A stretch of DNA of 64,000 nt, taken from Amycolatopsis thermophila (GTDB taxonomy: Bacteria; Actinomycetota; Actinomycetes; Mycobacteriales; Pseudonocardiaceae). Shown in pieces: positions 42,229 through 50,362 of this stretch. The notes under the pieces were generated by a model that had not been told where the DNA came from, did no database searches, and saw only the letters and a list, made by a program, of their open reading frames with translations. A program made the position numbers and the translations under genes. The stretch is from NCBI RefSeq assembly GCF_030814215.1, contig NZ_JAUSUT010000001.1:5270001-5334000 (forward strand), written 5' to 3'. Within the stretch, counting starts at the first letter, position 1; every line of letters starts with the position of its first letter.

Positions 42229-44036
42229 TGATCCCGATCGAGGACTACGCCCTGCTGGGCGACCTGCACACCGCGGCACTGGTCTCGCGCGCCGGGGCGG
42301 TCGACTGGCTGTGCCTGCCGCGGTTCGATTCCGCGGCCGGGTTCGCCGCGCTCCTGCACGACGAGCACGCGGGCACGTGGCGGCTCGCGCCCGCGTCCGG
42401 TGGCCCCGCGACCCGGCGGTCCTACCGCGGCGACACCCTGGTGCTCAGCAGCGAATGGGACACCGCCGAGGGCACCGTGCGGGTGGTGGACTTCATGCCG
42501 CCACGGCGGGACGGTCCCGATCTGGTGCGGATCGTGGAGGGCGTGTCGGGGCGGGTGCCGATGCGGATGACGCTGCGGCCGCGCTTCGACTACGGCGACA
42601 TCGTGCCGTGGTTGCGCACCGAGCAGGGACGGCACGTCGCCGTCGCCGGGCCGGACGCGTTGTGGCTGTCCGCACCGGTGCCCGTCGAGCACTCCGGCGG
42701 CGCCTTCCACGCCCGGTTCGGGGTCGCGCCGGGGGAGCGGGCGGAGTTCGTGCTGACCCACCGGCCTTCCCACCTGCCGCGGCCGCAACCACCCGAACCC
42801 GCGCGCGCCCTGGCCGAGACCGAGGCGTTCTGGACGGACTGGATCTCCCGCTGCCGGTACCGCGGCCCGTGGGAGGGCGCGGTGCGGCGGTCACTGATCA
42901 CGTTGAAAGCGCTGACCTACGCGCCGACCGGCGGGATCGTCGCGGCCGCCACGACGTCGTTGCCCGAGGAGCTCGGCGGCAGCCGCAACTGGGACTACCG
43001 CTACTGCTGGCTGCGTGACGCGACGTTCACGCTGCAGGCGCTGCTCGGCACCGGCTACACCGGCGAGGCGCGCGCGTGGCGGGAATGGCTGGTGCGGGCG
43101 GTCGCCGGCGACCCGGCGGACCTGCAGATCATGTACGGGCTCGACGGCGCGCGGCGTCTGCCGGAGTCGGAGCTGCCGTGGCTGGACGGGTACGCGGGTT
43201 CGCGTCCGGTGCGGGTGGGCAACGCCGCGGTGGGCCAGTTCCAGCTGGACGTGTGGGGCGAGGTGCTCGACGGCCTGCACCTGGTGCGCGAGGCCGGCGT
43301 GCCGGTGGAGCTCGACGCGTGGGACCTCCAGCGGGCGCTGCTGGACTACCTGGAGGGCCACTGGGACGAGCCCGACAACAGCCTGTGGGAGGTGCGCGGC
43401 CCGCGCCGCCAGTTCACCCACTCGAAGGTGATGGCGTGGGCCGGGGTGGACCGGGCCGTGCACACGGTCGAGGACCACCACCTGGACGGGCCGGTCGAGC
43501 ACTGGCGTGCGCTGCGCGAGCGCATCCACGCCGACGTGTGCGCGCACGGTTTCGACGCGCGGCGCGGCACGTTCACCCAGTCCTACGGTTCGTCCGAAGT
43601 GGACGCCGCGCTGCTGCTGATACCCCGCGTCGGGTTCCTGCCCTGGAACGACCCGCGCGTGCACGGGACCGTCGACGCCGTGCGGGCGCAGTTGTGCCGC
43701 GACGGCCTGCTCCTGCGCTACCGCCCCGGCGAGGTCGACGGGCTGACCGGGGACGAAGGTGCTTTCCTCGCGTGCAGCTTCTGGCTGGCCGACGCGCTGC
43801 ACGGCACCGGGCGGGTGGACGAGGCGCGCGCCCTGTTCGAGCGGCTTCTCGCCCTGCGCAACGATGTCGGGCTGCTCAGCGAGGAGTACGACACGCGGCG
43901 CGGGTGCCAGCTGGGCAACACGCCGCAGGCGTTCAGCATGGTGGGGCTGGTCAACGCCGCCCGCCACCTGTCCGGTGCGACGACCGACACGAACGCGACC
44001 GGCTCGCAGCAGCACATGCCGGGCCGGCCGGTCTGA
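42228..44036 (+). CDS. Glycoside hydrolase family 15 (trehalase/glucoamylase-like)
   Basis: A 602-residue GH15 protein with the short N-terminal beta domain (MIPIEDYALLGDLHTAALVSRAGAVDWLCLPRFDS) and an (alpha/alpha)6 barrel. NWDYRYCWLRDATFTL, SLWEVRGPRRQFTHSKVMAW (general acid region) and LLSEEYD...QLGNTPQAFS (base region) are family hallmarks. In mycobacteria this subgroup is a trehalase; glucose released would feed the neighbouring glucose dehydrogenase. Start ATG shares a base with the previous stop (TGATG). No signal peptide, so cytoplasmic. Confidence 0.9.
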   Translation: MIPIEDYALLGDLHTAALVSRAGAVDWLCLPRFDSAAGFAALLHDEHAGTWRLAPASGGPATRRSYRGDTLVLSSEWDTAEGTVRVVDFMPPRRDGPDLVRIVEGVSGRVPMRMTLRPRFDYGDIVPWLRTEQGRHVAVAGPDALWLSAPVPVEHSGGAFHARFGVAPGERAEFVLTHRPSHLPRPQPPEPARALAETEAFWTDWISRCRYRGPWEGAVRRSLITLKALTYAPTGGIVAAATTSLPEELGGSRNWDYRYCWLRDATFTLQALLGTGYTGEARAWREWLVRAVAGDPADLQIMYGLDGARRLPESELPWLDGYAGSRPVRVGNAAVGQFQLDVWGEVLDGLHLVREAGVPVELDAWDLQRALLDYLEGHWDEPDNSLWEVRGPRRQFTHSKVMAWAGVDRAVHTVEDHHLDGPVEHWRALRERIHADVCAHGFDARRGTFTQSYGSSEVDAALLLIPRVGFLPWNDPRVHGTVDAVRAQLCRDGLLLRYRPGEVDGLTGDEGAFLACSFWLADALHGTGRVDEARALFERLLALRNDVGLLSEEYDTRRGCQLGNTPQAFSMVGLVNAARHLSGATTDTNATGSQQHMPGRPV

Positions 44037-44045
44037 CGAGGATCG

Positions 44046-44068
44046 GGCCCCGCCCGCCGGGCGGGGCC
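44046..44068. terminator. Terminator hairpin between convergent GH15 and hsp20
   Basis: Perfect 10-bp arms GGCCCCGCCC and GGGCGGGGCC around a 3-base loop GCC, starting 10 bases after the GH15 stop and before the Hsp20 stop at 44119. It can serve both strands. Confidence 0.75.
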
Positions 44069-44118
44069 AGGGGATGGGCCGGGCCACGCGGGCCCGGTGC
44101 TCAGCAGCCGACCGGTGC

Positions 44119-44556
44119 TCAGGCGTCGATCTGCCTGGGTTCGCTGCTGCCGGAAATGGCGATCTTGCGGGGCTTGGCCTGCTCGGCGACCGGCACCCGC
44201 AGGGTCAGCACCCCGGCCTCGTAGTGCGCGGTGATGTGCTCGGTGTCCAGGGCCTCGCCCAGGAACAGCTGCCGGGAGAACGTGCCGCGCGGCCGTTCGG
44301 CCACCTGCACCTCGGCACCCTCGGGGAAGGCCGGGTTGCGTTCGGCCTTGACGGTGAGCACGTTGCGCTCGACGTCGAGGTCGATCGAGTCCGGCGCCAC
44401 ACCCGGCAGGTCGAACTGCACCACGTACTCGTGGCCGGACCGGAAGGCGTCCATCGGCATCGCCGCCGGGCGGGCGGGGGTGCCGTTGCCGCCGAAGAAC
44501 TGCTGGGTCAGCCGGTCCAGCTCCCGGAACGGGTCGGTCCGCATCAACATGACCAT
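44119..44556 (-). CDS. Hsp20/alpha-crystallin family small heat-shock protein
   Basis: A 145-residue small chaperone. The N-terminus [22 protein letters not shown] and the alpha-crystallin domain ([29 protein letters not shown] through [11 protein letters not shown]) are complete; a short tail KPRKIAISG carries an IxI motif. The ATG at 44556 was chosen because TTGGAGGCGC precedes it. It binds unfolding proteins under stress. No HspR/HAIR site (CTTGAGT-type) was seen; a 9-bp dyad lies about 90 bases upstream. Confidence 0.9.
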   Translation of the reverse strand: MVMLMRTDPFRELDRLTQQFFGGNGTPARPAAMPMDAFRSGHEYVVQFDLPGVAPDSIDLDVERNVLTVKAERNPAFPEGAEVQVAERPRGTFSRQLFLGEALDTEHITAHYEAGVLTLRVPVAEQAKPRKIAISGSSEPRQIDA

Positions 44557-45010
44557 GCGCCTCCAATCTCCTTCCACTCACCGCCACCCCGGCGCGTCCT
44601 GGTGGCGGCTCGTCATCCTGACGACACTCCTTCAAACGCCGGGAGCAGTAAATCTTTTCCCGAGACTACAGATTTACTCTTCTTGCTGGTGCATGTTGTG
44701 CGTGGTAGTCCGGCCCCGCCGCCGGGGCGGCGAGGCCGGGGTTCAGGAAGGGAATGCCTCGTCTCGTTGCCGCCGCCGCCCGCGCCCGGCACGCCCTGTG
44801 CTGCCGGATGCCGGCTCGCGCTCCGCTCGAGGCGATGCCACGGGGTGCGTCACGAGACGCGGGGCCGGGACCGGTGTCCGCTCGGCCGGATGCGCACCGC
44901 GAGCACGCTCGTGCGGCTAGCGCCGGGGGAGGGGCGTCTGTCCGGGCGGGGGCGTCACACCACCACCTTTCGCTGCGTTCTGGCCGTAATCCCACACGAC
45001 AGTGCCCGTT
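44557..45010. other. 454-base gene-free stretch
   Basis: Contains the AT-rich dyad at 44647-44678 described separately. From about 44700 to 45010 I see only short shadow frames rich in Arg/Ala/Pro and no gene, repeat or RNA that I can support. Confidence 0.5.
44647..44678. promoter_or_regulatory. AT-rich dyad upstream of hsp20
   Basis: Perfect 9-bp arms AGTAAATCT (44647-44655) and AGATTTACT (44670-44678) with 14 bases between. It stands out from the G+C-rich background. Most likely an operator for the leftward hsp20 transcript or a site for an unlinked stress regulator. Confidence 0.5.
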
Positions 45011-45274
45011 TCAGCACGGCGGATCCCGCTGCCGGTGCCCCGCTCTCACCGCCGGTACCGGTGCTGGGCCGGCGCGGCCGGCCACCGTCCGCGGCGCACG
45101 GCCCGGCCGTCGCGGACCCGGATTCCCGTGCCGCCGCACCGGCGGCCACGGCGGGAAGTGGGCGAAGTTGGCGGTCATGATCGCGGCGAACTCCGCGTCC
45201 AGCCACGCCTGGTCGGCGCAGATCAGGTCGGCGAACCCGGTGCCCGCCGAGGCCTGGCGCGTGGTGTCCGTCAT
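45011..45274 (-). CDS. Small hypothetical protein
   Basis: An 87-residue frame. The first 48 residues (with FADLICADQAWLDAEFAAIMTANF and HFPPWPP) look like a genuine folded segment. The rest is Arg/Pro/Gly-rich and low in information, so the 3' part may be frameshifted or disordered. ATG start with a reasonable GGGAGTGATCG upstream. A near-consensus sigma-70-type promoter lies 64 bases upstream, which supports expression. Function unknown; I do not recognise a family. Confidence 0.5.
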   Translation of the reverse strand: MTDTTRQASAGTGFADLICADQAWLDAEFAAIMTANFAHFPPWPPVRRHGNPGPRRPGRAPRTVAGRAGPAPVPAVRAGHRQRDPPC

Positions 45275-45337
45275 CGTCGATCACTCCCCGGCAACGTCGT
45301 CGTAGTCGCAACCAGGTCATGTACCGCAACTACTATT

Positions 45338-45366
45338 TCTATAGCTCGCACTGGAGATTCTGTCAA
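45338..45366 (-). promoter_or_regulatory. Near-consensus housekeeping promoter
   Basis: On the minus strand TTGACA (45366-45361), exactly 17 bases, TATAGA (45343-45338). It is the closest match to the bacterial consensus in the window. It drives leftward toward the small gene starting at 45274 and lies downstream of the LuxR gene's stop at 45404. Confidence 0.7.
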
Positions 45367-45403
45367 GCATTCGGTGTAGATAAATCTCGGGCCGCTCCCG
45401 GCG

Positions 45404-46675
45404 TCAGGGTGCGGCCGGCGCGCCGAGGCCGGCGCTGAGGGCCACTGCGGCCGCTTCGCCGCGGGAGGTGACTTCCAGCTTCTGGAGCACACCGGTGACG
45501 TGGAACTTGACGGTGCTTTCGGTGATGCCGAGTTCGCCGGCGATGGCCTTGTTGCGCTTGCCCTGCGCGAGCAGCGCCAGGACCTCGCGCTCGCGCCGGT
45601 TGAGCGTGGTCAGCCGCGTCCCGCCGGAGGGTTCGGCCGGCGGGTCGAGCGGCAGGTCGATCGTGACACGGCTGCCCCAGCCGGGCGCGGCGTCGAGGTC
45701 GAGCCCGGCTCCCAGGGTGCGCGCCCGGCCCTGGAGCTGGCGGCGCAGGGCGGCGGTGTCCAGCTCGCCCGAGCCCTGGTCGCGGACGTCGACGTGCAAC
45801 GCGGCGTCGTCGCAGGTCCAGGCGATGCGCAGGCGGGCGAGCCGCGGCTGGGCGGCGAACGCCAGCACGGTCGTGCAGGTCATCGCGCGGGCGGCGTGGG
45901 CGATGTCGCCCGGCAGCGGCCGTCCGTCGCGCGACGGTGCGACGAACTCGATGCGCGCCTCGTGGTGGCGCAGCATCTGCCGGATTTCCGTGCGCAGCCG
46001 GGTGAACGCGGCGGGCGGGGGTTCTTCGGACAGCGCCCGGTCCGATTTCTGCGCCGACCGCAACGCCACGAGCGCGGCGGAGGCGGAATCGGCCGCGGCC
46101 AGCCGCGCCCGTCCGTCGTCGAGGCCGGTGGAGCGCAGGGTGGTCAGGATCGAGACGAGCACGGCCTCGTGCGCGGCGGCCATTTCGGCGAGCGTGCGTT
46201 CCCGTTCGCTCGAGGCGGCGCGGGACTCGGCGAGGTAGTCGGGGCTGGCCTGGGCCACCTGCTGCCGGATCGAGGTCGCGACCAGCCCGAAGATCGCGGC
46301 CAGCAGACGCGGTTCGGGCAGGCGCCGCCGCGACGTCCGGGGGACGAGGACCAGGAGCGTGTCGGCCACGTCCCGCACCACCCACACCGGCCGCTGCTCG
46401 CCGGCGACGAGCGCGGTCGTGGTCACCGGGAGCCCGGGCTCGACGGCGGAGGAGATCTCCTCCAGCTCCCCGATGGTGACCTTGTTGATCATCTCCAGGT
46501 CGCCCGCGACCTTGCGGGGGCGTCCGGTGCACTCGCGGGTGAAGATGACCAGTGCGGTGTGCGGCCACCGTTCGGCCAGGAACTTCGACAGGCGGCGGGC
46601 GATCTCGTGCAACGGGCCGTCGACCACGTCCCGCAGAGCCACGAGATCGGCCGCCGGGTCCCGCGCATCGGTCAT
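45404..46675 (-). CDS. LuxR-type regulator with degenerate ATPase-like domain
   Basis: A 423-residue protein. Residues 1-170 look like a sensory/GAF-like region, about 170-240 a helical segment, and 240-345 a histidine-kinase-like ATPase region with only a partial G-box ([32 protein letters not shown]) and no conserved phospho-His motif. Residues 355-415 are a LuxR helix-turn-helix ([36 protein letters not shown]). Such one-protein sensors resemble fused sensor/regulators of actinomycetes. Divergent from mscR across a 140-base gap with two dyads, so formaldehyde or mycothiol status could be the signal (inference). Confidence 0.8.
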   Translation of the reverse strand: MTDARDPAADLVALRDVVDGPLHEIARRLSKFLAERWPHTALVIFTRECTGRPRKVAGDLEMINKVTIGELEEISSAVEPGLPVTTTALVAGEQRPVWVVRDVADTLLVLVPRTSRRRLPEPRLLAAIFGLVATSIRQQVAQASPDYLAESRAASSERERTLAEMAAAHEAVLVSILTTLRSTGLDDGRARLAAADSASAALVALRSAQKSDRALSEEPPPAAFTRLRTEIRQMLRHHEARIEFVAPSRDGRPLPGDIAHAARAMTCTTVLAFAAQPRLARLRIAWTCDDAALHVDVRDQGSGELDTAALRRQLQGRARTLGAGLDLDAAPGWGSRVTIDLPLDPPAEPSGGTRLTTLNRREREVLALLAQGKRNKAIAGELGITESTVKFHVTGVLQKLEVTSRGEAAAVALSAGLGAPAAP

Positions 46676-46711
46676 GGCGGAACTCTAGCCTGCCGGGAAG
46701 TCGAGGTTTTA

Positions 46712-46727
46712 CTGGTCCGACGACCAG
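46712..46727. promoter_or_regulatory. Dyad near the LuxR-type gene start
   Basis: CTGGTC (46712-46717), CGAC, GACCAG (46722-46727), perfect 6-bp arms, 37 bases upstream of the LuxR-type start. Candidate operator for autoregulation. Confidence 0.4.
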
Positions 46728-46760
46728 GTCGCGTGCGCTCGCGGGGCCGGTTACCGTCGC

Positions 46761-46790
46761 GACAGGCCTGCCGGCACGTGCAGGCCTGTC
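46761..46790. promoter_or_regulatory. Dyad upstream of mscR
   Basis: Perfect 10-bp arms GACAGGCCTG (46761-46770) and CAGGCCTGTC (46781-46790) with a 10-base centre, ending 25 bases before the mscR ATG. Either an operator or an mRNA hairpin in the leader. Confidence 0.5.
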
Positions 46791-46815
46791 CGCCGACGAC
46801 GAAGGAACTGCCCCG

Positions 46816-47901
46816 ATGCCACAGACGGTTCGCGGTGTGATCGCCCGCTCGAAGGGAGCTCCGGTCGAGCTCACCGATGTCGTGATTCCCGACCCCGGAC
46901 CGGGTGAGGTCGTCGTCGCGATCGCGGCGTGCGGCGTCTGCCACACCGACCTGACCTACCGCGAAGGCGGCATCAACGACGACTTCCCGTTCCTGCTCGG
47001 CCACGAGGCGGCGGGCACCGTGGAATCCGTCGGTGCGGGCGTGGAGTCGGTGCGGCCGGGCGACTTCGTCGTCCTGAACTGGCGCGCGGTCTGCGGGCAG
47101 TGCCGGGCCTGCAAGCGGGGCCGGCCGCAGTACTGCTTCAACACCTTCAACGCGAGCCAGAAGATGACCCTGACCGACGGTACCGAGCTGACCCCGGCGC
47201 TGGGGATCGGCGCGTTCGCCGACAAGACCCTCGTGCACGCCGGGCAGTGCACCAAGGTCGACCCGGCCGCCGACCCGGCGGTCGCCGGTCTGCTCGGCTG
47301 CGGCGTCATGGCCGGCCTGGGTGCGGCGGTCAACACCGGTGCGGTGGGCCGCGGCGACTCGGTGGCGGTCATCGGCTGCGGTGGCGTCGGCGACGCGGCC
47401 ATCGCGGGCGCGCGGCTGGCCGGGGCCGGCACCATCATCGCCGTGGACCGCGACCCGAAGAAGCTCGAGTGGGCCGTCGAGCTCGGCGCCACCCACACCG
47501 TCAACGCCACCGAAACCGACGTCGTCGAGGCCGTCGCCGAGCTGACCGGCGGGTTCGGCGCCGACGTGGTGATCGACGCGGTGGGCCGGCCGGAGACCTG
47601 GAAGCAGGCGTTCTACGCCCGCGACCTCGCGGGCACGGTCGTGCTCGTCGGGGTGCCCACCCCGGACATGCGCCTGGAGATGCCGCTGCTGGACTTCTTC
47701 TCGCGGGGCGGGTCCCTGAAGTCGTCGTGGTACGGCGACTGCCTGCCCGAGCGGGACTTCCCGGTGCTCGTCGACCTGCACCTGCAGGGCAGGCTGCCGC
47801 TGGAGAAGTTCGTGACCGAGCGCATCGCCCTGGAGGACGTCGAGAACGCGTTCCACACGATGCACGCCGGTGAGGTGCTGCGCTCGGTGGTGGTCTGGTG
47901 A
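46816..47901 (+). CDS. mscR: S-(hydroxymethyl)mycothiol dehydrogenase / S-nitrosomycothiol reductase
   Basis: A 361-residue zinc MDR matching mycothiol-dependent formaldehyde dehydrogenase along its length. Catalytic zinc: Cys in [17 protein letters not shown], and a Cys in [19 protein letters not shown]. Structural zinc cysteines are in [15 protein letters not shown]. Cofactor motif [11 protein letters not shown]. It oxidises the formaldehyde-mycothiol adduct to the formyl thioester. It is coupled to an MBL hydrolase (GTGA overlap), the same pairing seen next to MscR in mycobacteria. GAAGGAAC ribosome-binding site. Confidence 0.9.
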   Translation: MPQTVRGVIARSKGAPVELTDVVIPDPGPGEVVVAIAACGVCHTDLTYREGGINDDFPFLLGHEAAGTVESVGAGVESVRPGDFVVLNWRAVCGQCRACKRGRPQYCFNTFNASQKMTLTDGTELTPALGIGAFADKTLVHAGQCTKVDPAADPAVAGLLGCGVMAGLGAAVNTGAVGRGDSVAVIGCGGVGDAAIAGARLAGAGTIIAVDRDPKKLEWAVELGATHTVNATETDVVEAVAELTGGFGADVVIDAVGRPETWKQAFYARDLAGTVVLVGVPTPDMRLEMPLLDFFSRGGSLKSSWYGDCLPERDFPVLVDLHLQGRLPLEKFVTERIALEDVENAFHTMHAGEVLRSVVVW

Positions 47902-48524
47902 GCTTGCGGATCGACCGGGTCGTCACCTCCGGTGTCTTCGCGCTCGACGGCGGCACGTGGGAGGTCGACAACAACGTCTGGCTGATCGGGGACGACGACG
48001 AGGTCGTGGTGGTGGACGCCGCGCACGACGCCGGGGCGATCACCGCGGCCGTGGGCGGCCGAACCGTGGTCGCGGTCGTGTGCACGCACGGCCACAACGA
48101 TCACGTGACCTTCGCCCCGCAGCTGGGCAAGGAGCTCTACGCGCCGGTGCTGCTGCACCCCGGCGACCAGGAGCTGTGGGACATGACCCACGCCGGCCAG
48201 GCGTACTGGAAGACCTCCGACGGCCAGCGCATCGCCGTGGCCGGGACCGAACTGGAGATCATCCACACCCCGGGGCACTCGCCCGGCTCGGTGTGCGTGC
48301 ACCTGCCGGAGGCGAAGGCGCTGTTCTCCGGCGACACGCTGTTCGCCGGCGGGCCGGGTGCCACCGGCCGGTCGTTCTCCGACTTCCCGACGATCATCGG
48401 CTCGATCCGCGACCGCCTGTTCACGCTGCCCGAGGACACCCGGGTGCACACCGGTCACGGCGACGGGACCACGATCGGCACCGAGGCGCCCCACCTCGCG
48501 GAGTGGATCGCCCGCGGACACTGA
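47898..48524 (+). CDS. MBL-fold hydrolase partner of MscR
   Basis: A 208-residue metallo-beta-lactamase-fold enzyme. The metal motif THGHNDHVT (HxHxDH) lies near residue 57, [10 protein letters not shown] near 118, SGDTLFAGG (Asp) near 140 and HTGHGDGT (last His) near 190. Glyoxalase II-like size. Directly coupled to mscR; a plausible role is hydrolysis of S-formyl-mycothiol to formate, inferred from conserved pairing. Confidence 0.87.
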   Translation: MSLRIDRVVTSGVFALDGGTWEVDNNVWLIGDDDEVVVVDAAHDAGAITAAVGGRTVVAVVCTHGHNDHVTFAPQLGKELYAPVLLHPGDQELWDMTHAGQAYWKTSDGQRIAVAGTELEIIHTPGHSPGSVCVHLPEAKALFSGDTLFAGGPGATGRSFSDFPTIIGSIRDRLFTLPEDTRVHTGHGDGTTIGTEAPHLAEWIARGH

Positions 48525-48560
48525 CCCGGACTGCGGTGCCCGGTGGTGCCGGCCTGACGG

Positions 48561-48992
48561 TCAGGCGCACGGATCCCAGGGATAGGCGGCACAATCGATG
48601 GCGGCCCACACGGTCTTGCCGCCGTCCCGGGGCCGGCTGCCCCAGTCGTCGGTCAGCTTGGTGACCATCGCCAGGCCCCGGCCCCCGGGCTCGCCCGGGC
48701 CGGGGCGGGCCGGGACCGGGTGAACCGCGGAGTGGTCGTCGACCTCGATGCGGATCCGGCAGGGATCCGCGTCCCGCCGGAGTCGCAGCCGTCCGGCGCC
48801 GCCGCCGTGCGCGTAGGCGTTGGTGAGCAGCTCGGTGGCGACCAGCTGCACCGCGGCGAGGTGGTCCTCCCCGAGATCGGACAGGGCTCTCGCCGCCCAG
48901 TGGCGCACCGCCACCAGTGGCGGCAGGCTGCCGGGTCCGAGTTCCAGCGTCAGCGGTGGCTCAACCGTGTCCGTCATCGAGTGCGTCGTCAT
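48561..48992 (-). CDS. Anti-sigma-factor-type ATP-binding protein (RsbW-like HATPase)
   Basis: A 143-residue HATPase_c_2 protein. AVQLVATELLTNAYAHGGG is the N-box, IRIEVDDHSAVHPV the G1 box and GGRGLAMVTKLTDDWGSRP the G2 box. These proteins bind a sigma factor or STAS antagonist. The ATG behind GGACGGAGTGGGG was chosen over a TTG eight codons upstream. It lies 72 bases downstream of a STAS protein in the same orientation, its natural antagonist. Confidence 0.87.
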   Translation of the reverse strand: MTTHSMTDTVEPPLTLELGPGSLPPLVAVRHWAARALSDLGEDHLAAVQLVATELLTNAYAHGGGAGRLRLRRDADPCRIRIEVDDHSAVHPVPARPGPGEPGGRGLAMVTKLTDDWGSRPRDGGKTVWAAIDCAAYPWDPCA

Positions 48993-49064
48993 CCCCACTC
49001 CGTCCTGTCTGCTCAAGACGGTCGCTGGTGGCTACCCTGCTGGCCGCGCGCCAAAACCGCAACT

Positions 49065-49430
49065 TCATCCGGAACAGGGCAGGGCGTGCGCCAGATCGGG
49101 GAAGATCGGCAGGACGCGATCGAGCTCGCCGAGCTCGATCACCCGCCGGGGGAGCCCCGTGGCGACGATCCGGAGCTGGGACCTGCGACAACCGCGCTGG
49201 TGAGCCTGGAGCAGGACACGCAGTCCGCACGCGGCCAGGAACTCCACGCCGGACAGGTCGACGACCAGCACTCCGGGGGCCTGGTCGAGCGCCGCGGTGA
49301 GGGCGTCGTCCAGCACGGGCAGCGACTCGAGGTCGAGCTCGCCATCGACGCGCAGCACGACGGCCGGCCCCGACCGGTGCACCCGGACCAGGCAGGAAAC
49401 CGGACGCGAAGGGTGAAGGTGCGTGTTCAT
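49065..49430 (-). CDS. STAS-domain anti-anti-sigma factor-like protein
   Basis: A 121-residue SpoIIAA/RsbV-like protein. VVLRVDGELDLESLPVLDDALTAAL and VVDLSGVEFLAACGLRVLLQAH form the STAS core. The position that normally reads D-S-S-G or A-S-A-G, with the phosphorylated Ser, is Ala-Cys-Gly here, so control by serine phosphorylation looks lost. ATG at 49430 chosen. It could be a constitutively active antagonist of the adjacent RsbW-like protein, or a redox-sensitive Cys variant (inference). Confidence 0.83.
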   Translation of the reverse strand: MNTHLHPSRPVSCLVRVHRSGPAVVLRVDGELDLESLPVLDDALTAALDQAPGVLVVDLSGVEFLAACGLRVLLQAHQRGCRRSQLRIVATGLPRRVIELGELDRVLPIFPDLAHALPCSG

Positions 49431-49501
49431 CGTGACGTCATCATCCGCCGTAGGGCACACCTGAGCGCCGCACCGCCATCCCCATCACCCCATCGGAGCA
49501 A

Positions 49502-49750
49502 TCAGGGAGCGGTGCGGCCCGTGAGGTCTTCGAATTCGGTGGCCAGTTTTTCGTGGCGGACCGCTTCGTCGAGGAAACCCGCGACGAACAACTGCCGGGC
49601 GAGATCGACGTGGATCCGGGCCATCTCCTGAGCCGATTCGTGCACCTGCTCGCGCACTTCCCGGAGTGCCCGGCTGGTGCGGAGCAGACTGCGCACACCG
49701 AGCCCGCCCGCGATGAGCAGAACACCGGCGGCCAGCAGGTTCACGGTCAC
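49502..49750 (-). CDS. Small membrane protein, unknown
   Basis: An 82-residue protein starting at GTG. One N-terminal membrane helix (LLAAGVLLIAGGLGV) is followed by a charged, heptad-like helical region (LREVREQVHESAQEMARIHVDLARQL and FLDEAVRHEKLATEFEDL) that may form a coiled coil in the cytoplasm. No family recognised. It lies upstream of the STAS gene in the same orientation and may share its transcript. Confidence 0.6.
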   Translation of the reverse strand: MTVNLLAAGVLLIAGGLGVRSLLRTSRALREVREQVHESAQEMARIHVDLARQLFVAGFLDEAVRHEKLATEFEDLTGRTAP

Positions 49751-49838
49751 CGAACCGGATCCCGGGAATCGTCGAGCGCGGCGGTTTCGGAATTCGAGTC
49801 CATGAGTTCCTGCTTGGTGCTCGGTTTCGCGGTGCCGG

Positions 49839-50213
49839 TCAACGACGCAGTGCGCGGATGATCAGGTGGCCGACGACGGCGTAGACCAGCGCAGCGAGGC
49901 CGTAGTTCATGATGACGCCGATCAGCGCGTCGTCCGGGGTGAACACATCTCCCAGGCCCAGCACCAGCGCCTTGGCGAGCACGTAGATGGCGTGGACGAA
50001 ACCGTTGTGGTGGTTGGCGTCCAGAACGACGAACAGCACGTGCAGGGCGAACACGAGTGTCACCAGCCCGACAATGACGCGAATCAGATTCGCAATCGTG
50101 TCGGCGGTGCGTTCGTCGCGGCGGCCGCGGGCGCGGTATTCGTCGGGCTCCGGGTAGTGCTGCTGCGCGTATCGTGGGCGGCCGTCGTATTCACCGTGCG
50201 GCTGGTAACTCAT
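49839..50213 (-). CDS. Two-helix membrane protein, unknown
   Basis: A 124-residue protein. The N-terminal 45 residues are polar and Tyr/Arg-rich (MSYQPHGEYDGRPRYAQQHYPEPDEYR), followed by two long hydrophobic segments (LIRVIVGLVTLVFALHVLFVVL and LIGVIMNYGLAALVYAVVGHLII) with DANHHNGFVHAIYVLAKALVLGLGD between. Resembles the common small actinobacterial membrane proteins next to stress sigma regulators. Function unknown. The ATG at 50213 was chosen. Confidence 0.68.
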   Translation of the reverse strand: MSYQPHGEYDGRPRYAQQHYPEPDEYRARGRRDERTADTIANLIRVIVGLVTLVFALHVLFVVLDANHHNGFVHAIYVLAKALVLGLGDVFTPDDALIGVIMNYGLAALVYAVVGHLIIRALRR

Positions 50214-50362
50214 GGCCGCGAAGTCTCGCAACCAACATCGAAAAAAACAACCCTTCTGGCGCAGCGTGGCGTGAGTTGATGACCGTACAAGTGCCGTCCG
50301 CAGGGATGACGCCGGACAGCGCCGCACGCACCGGGGCGGGTTTCTGTGTCCTCCCGCACAGC

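Noticed and set aside
45374-45390. AGATAAATCT resembling half of the 44647 dyad
   Set aside because: Only four-base symmetrical arms; no matching partner nearby.
48561-49750. Possible sigma factor gene in the RsbW/STAS neighbourhood
   Set aside because: The adjacent frames encode only small membrane proteins or shadows; no sigma region 2 or 4 motif is present.
30281-50253. Nearly identical strings TCGAAAAAACAACCC near 30281 and ATCGAAAAAAACAACCC near 50237
   Set aside because: They lie in unrelated contexts, differ in A-run length and are too short to call a repeat family; probably coincidence in AT-rich intergenic DNA.
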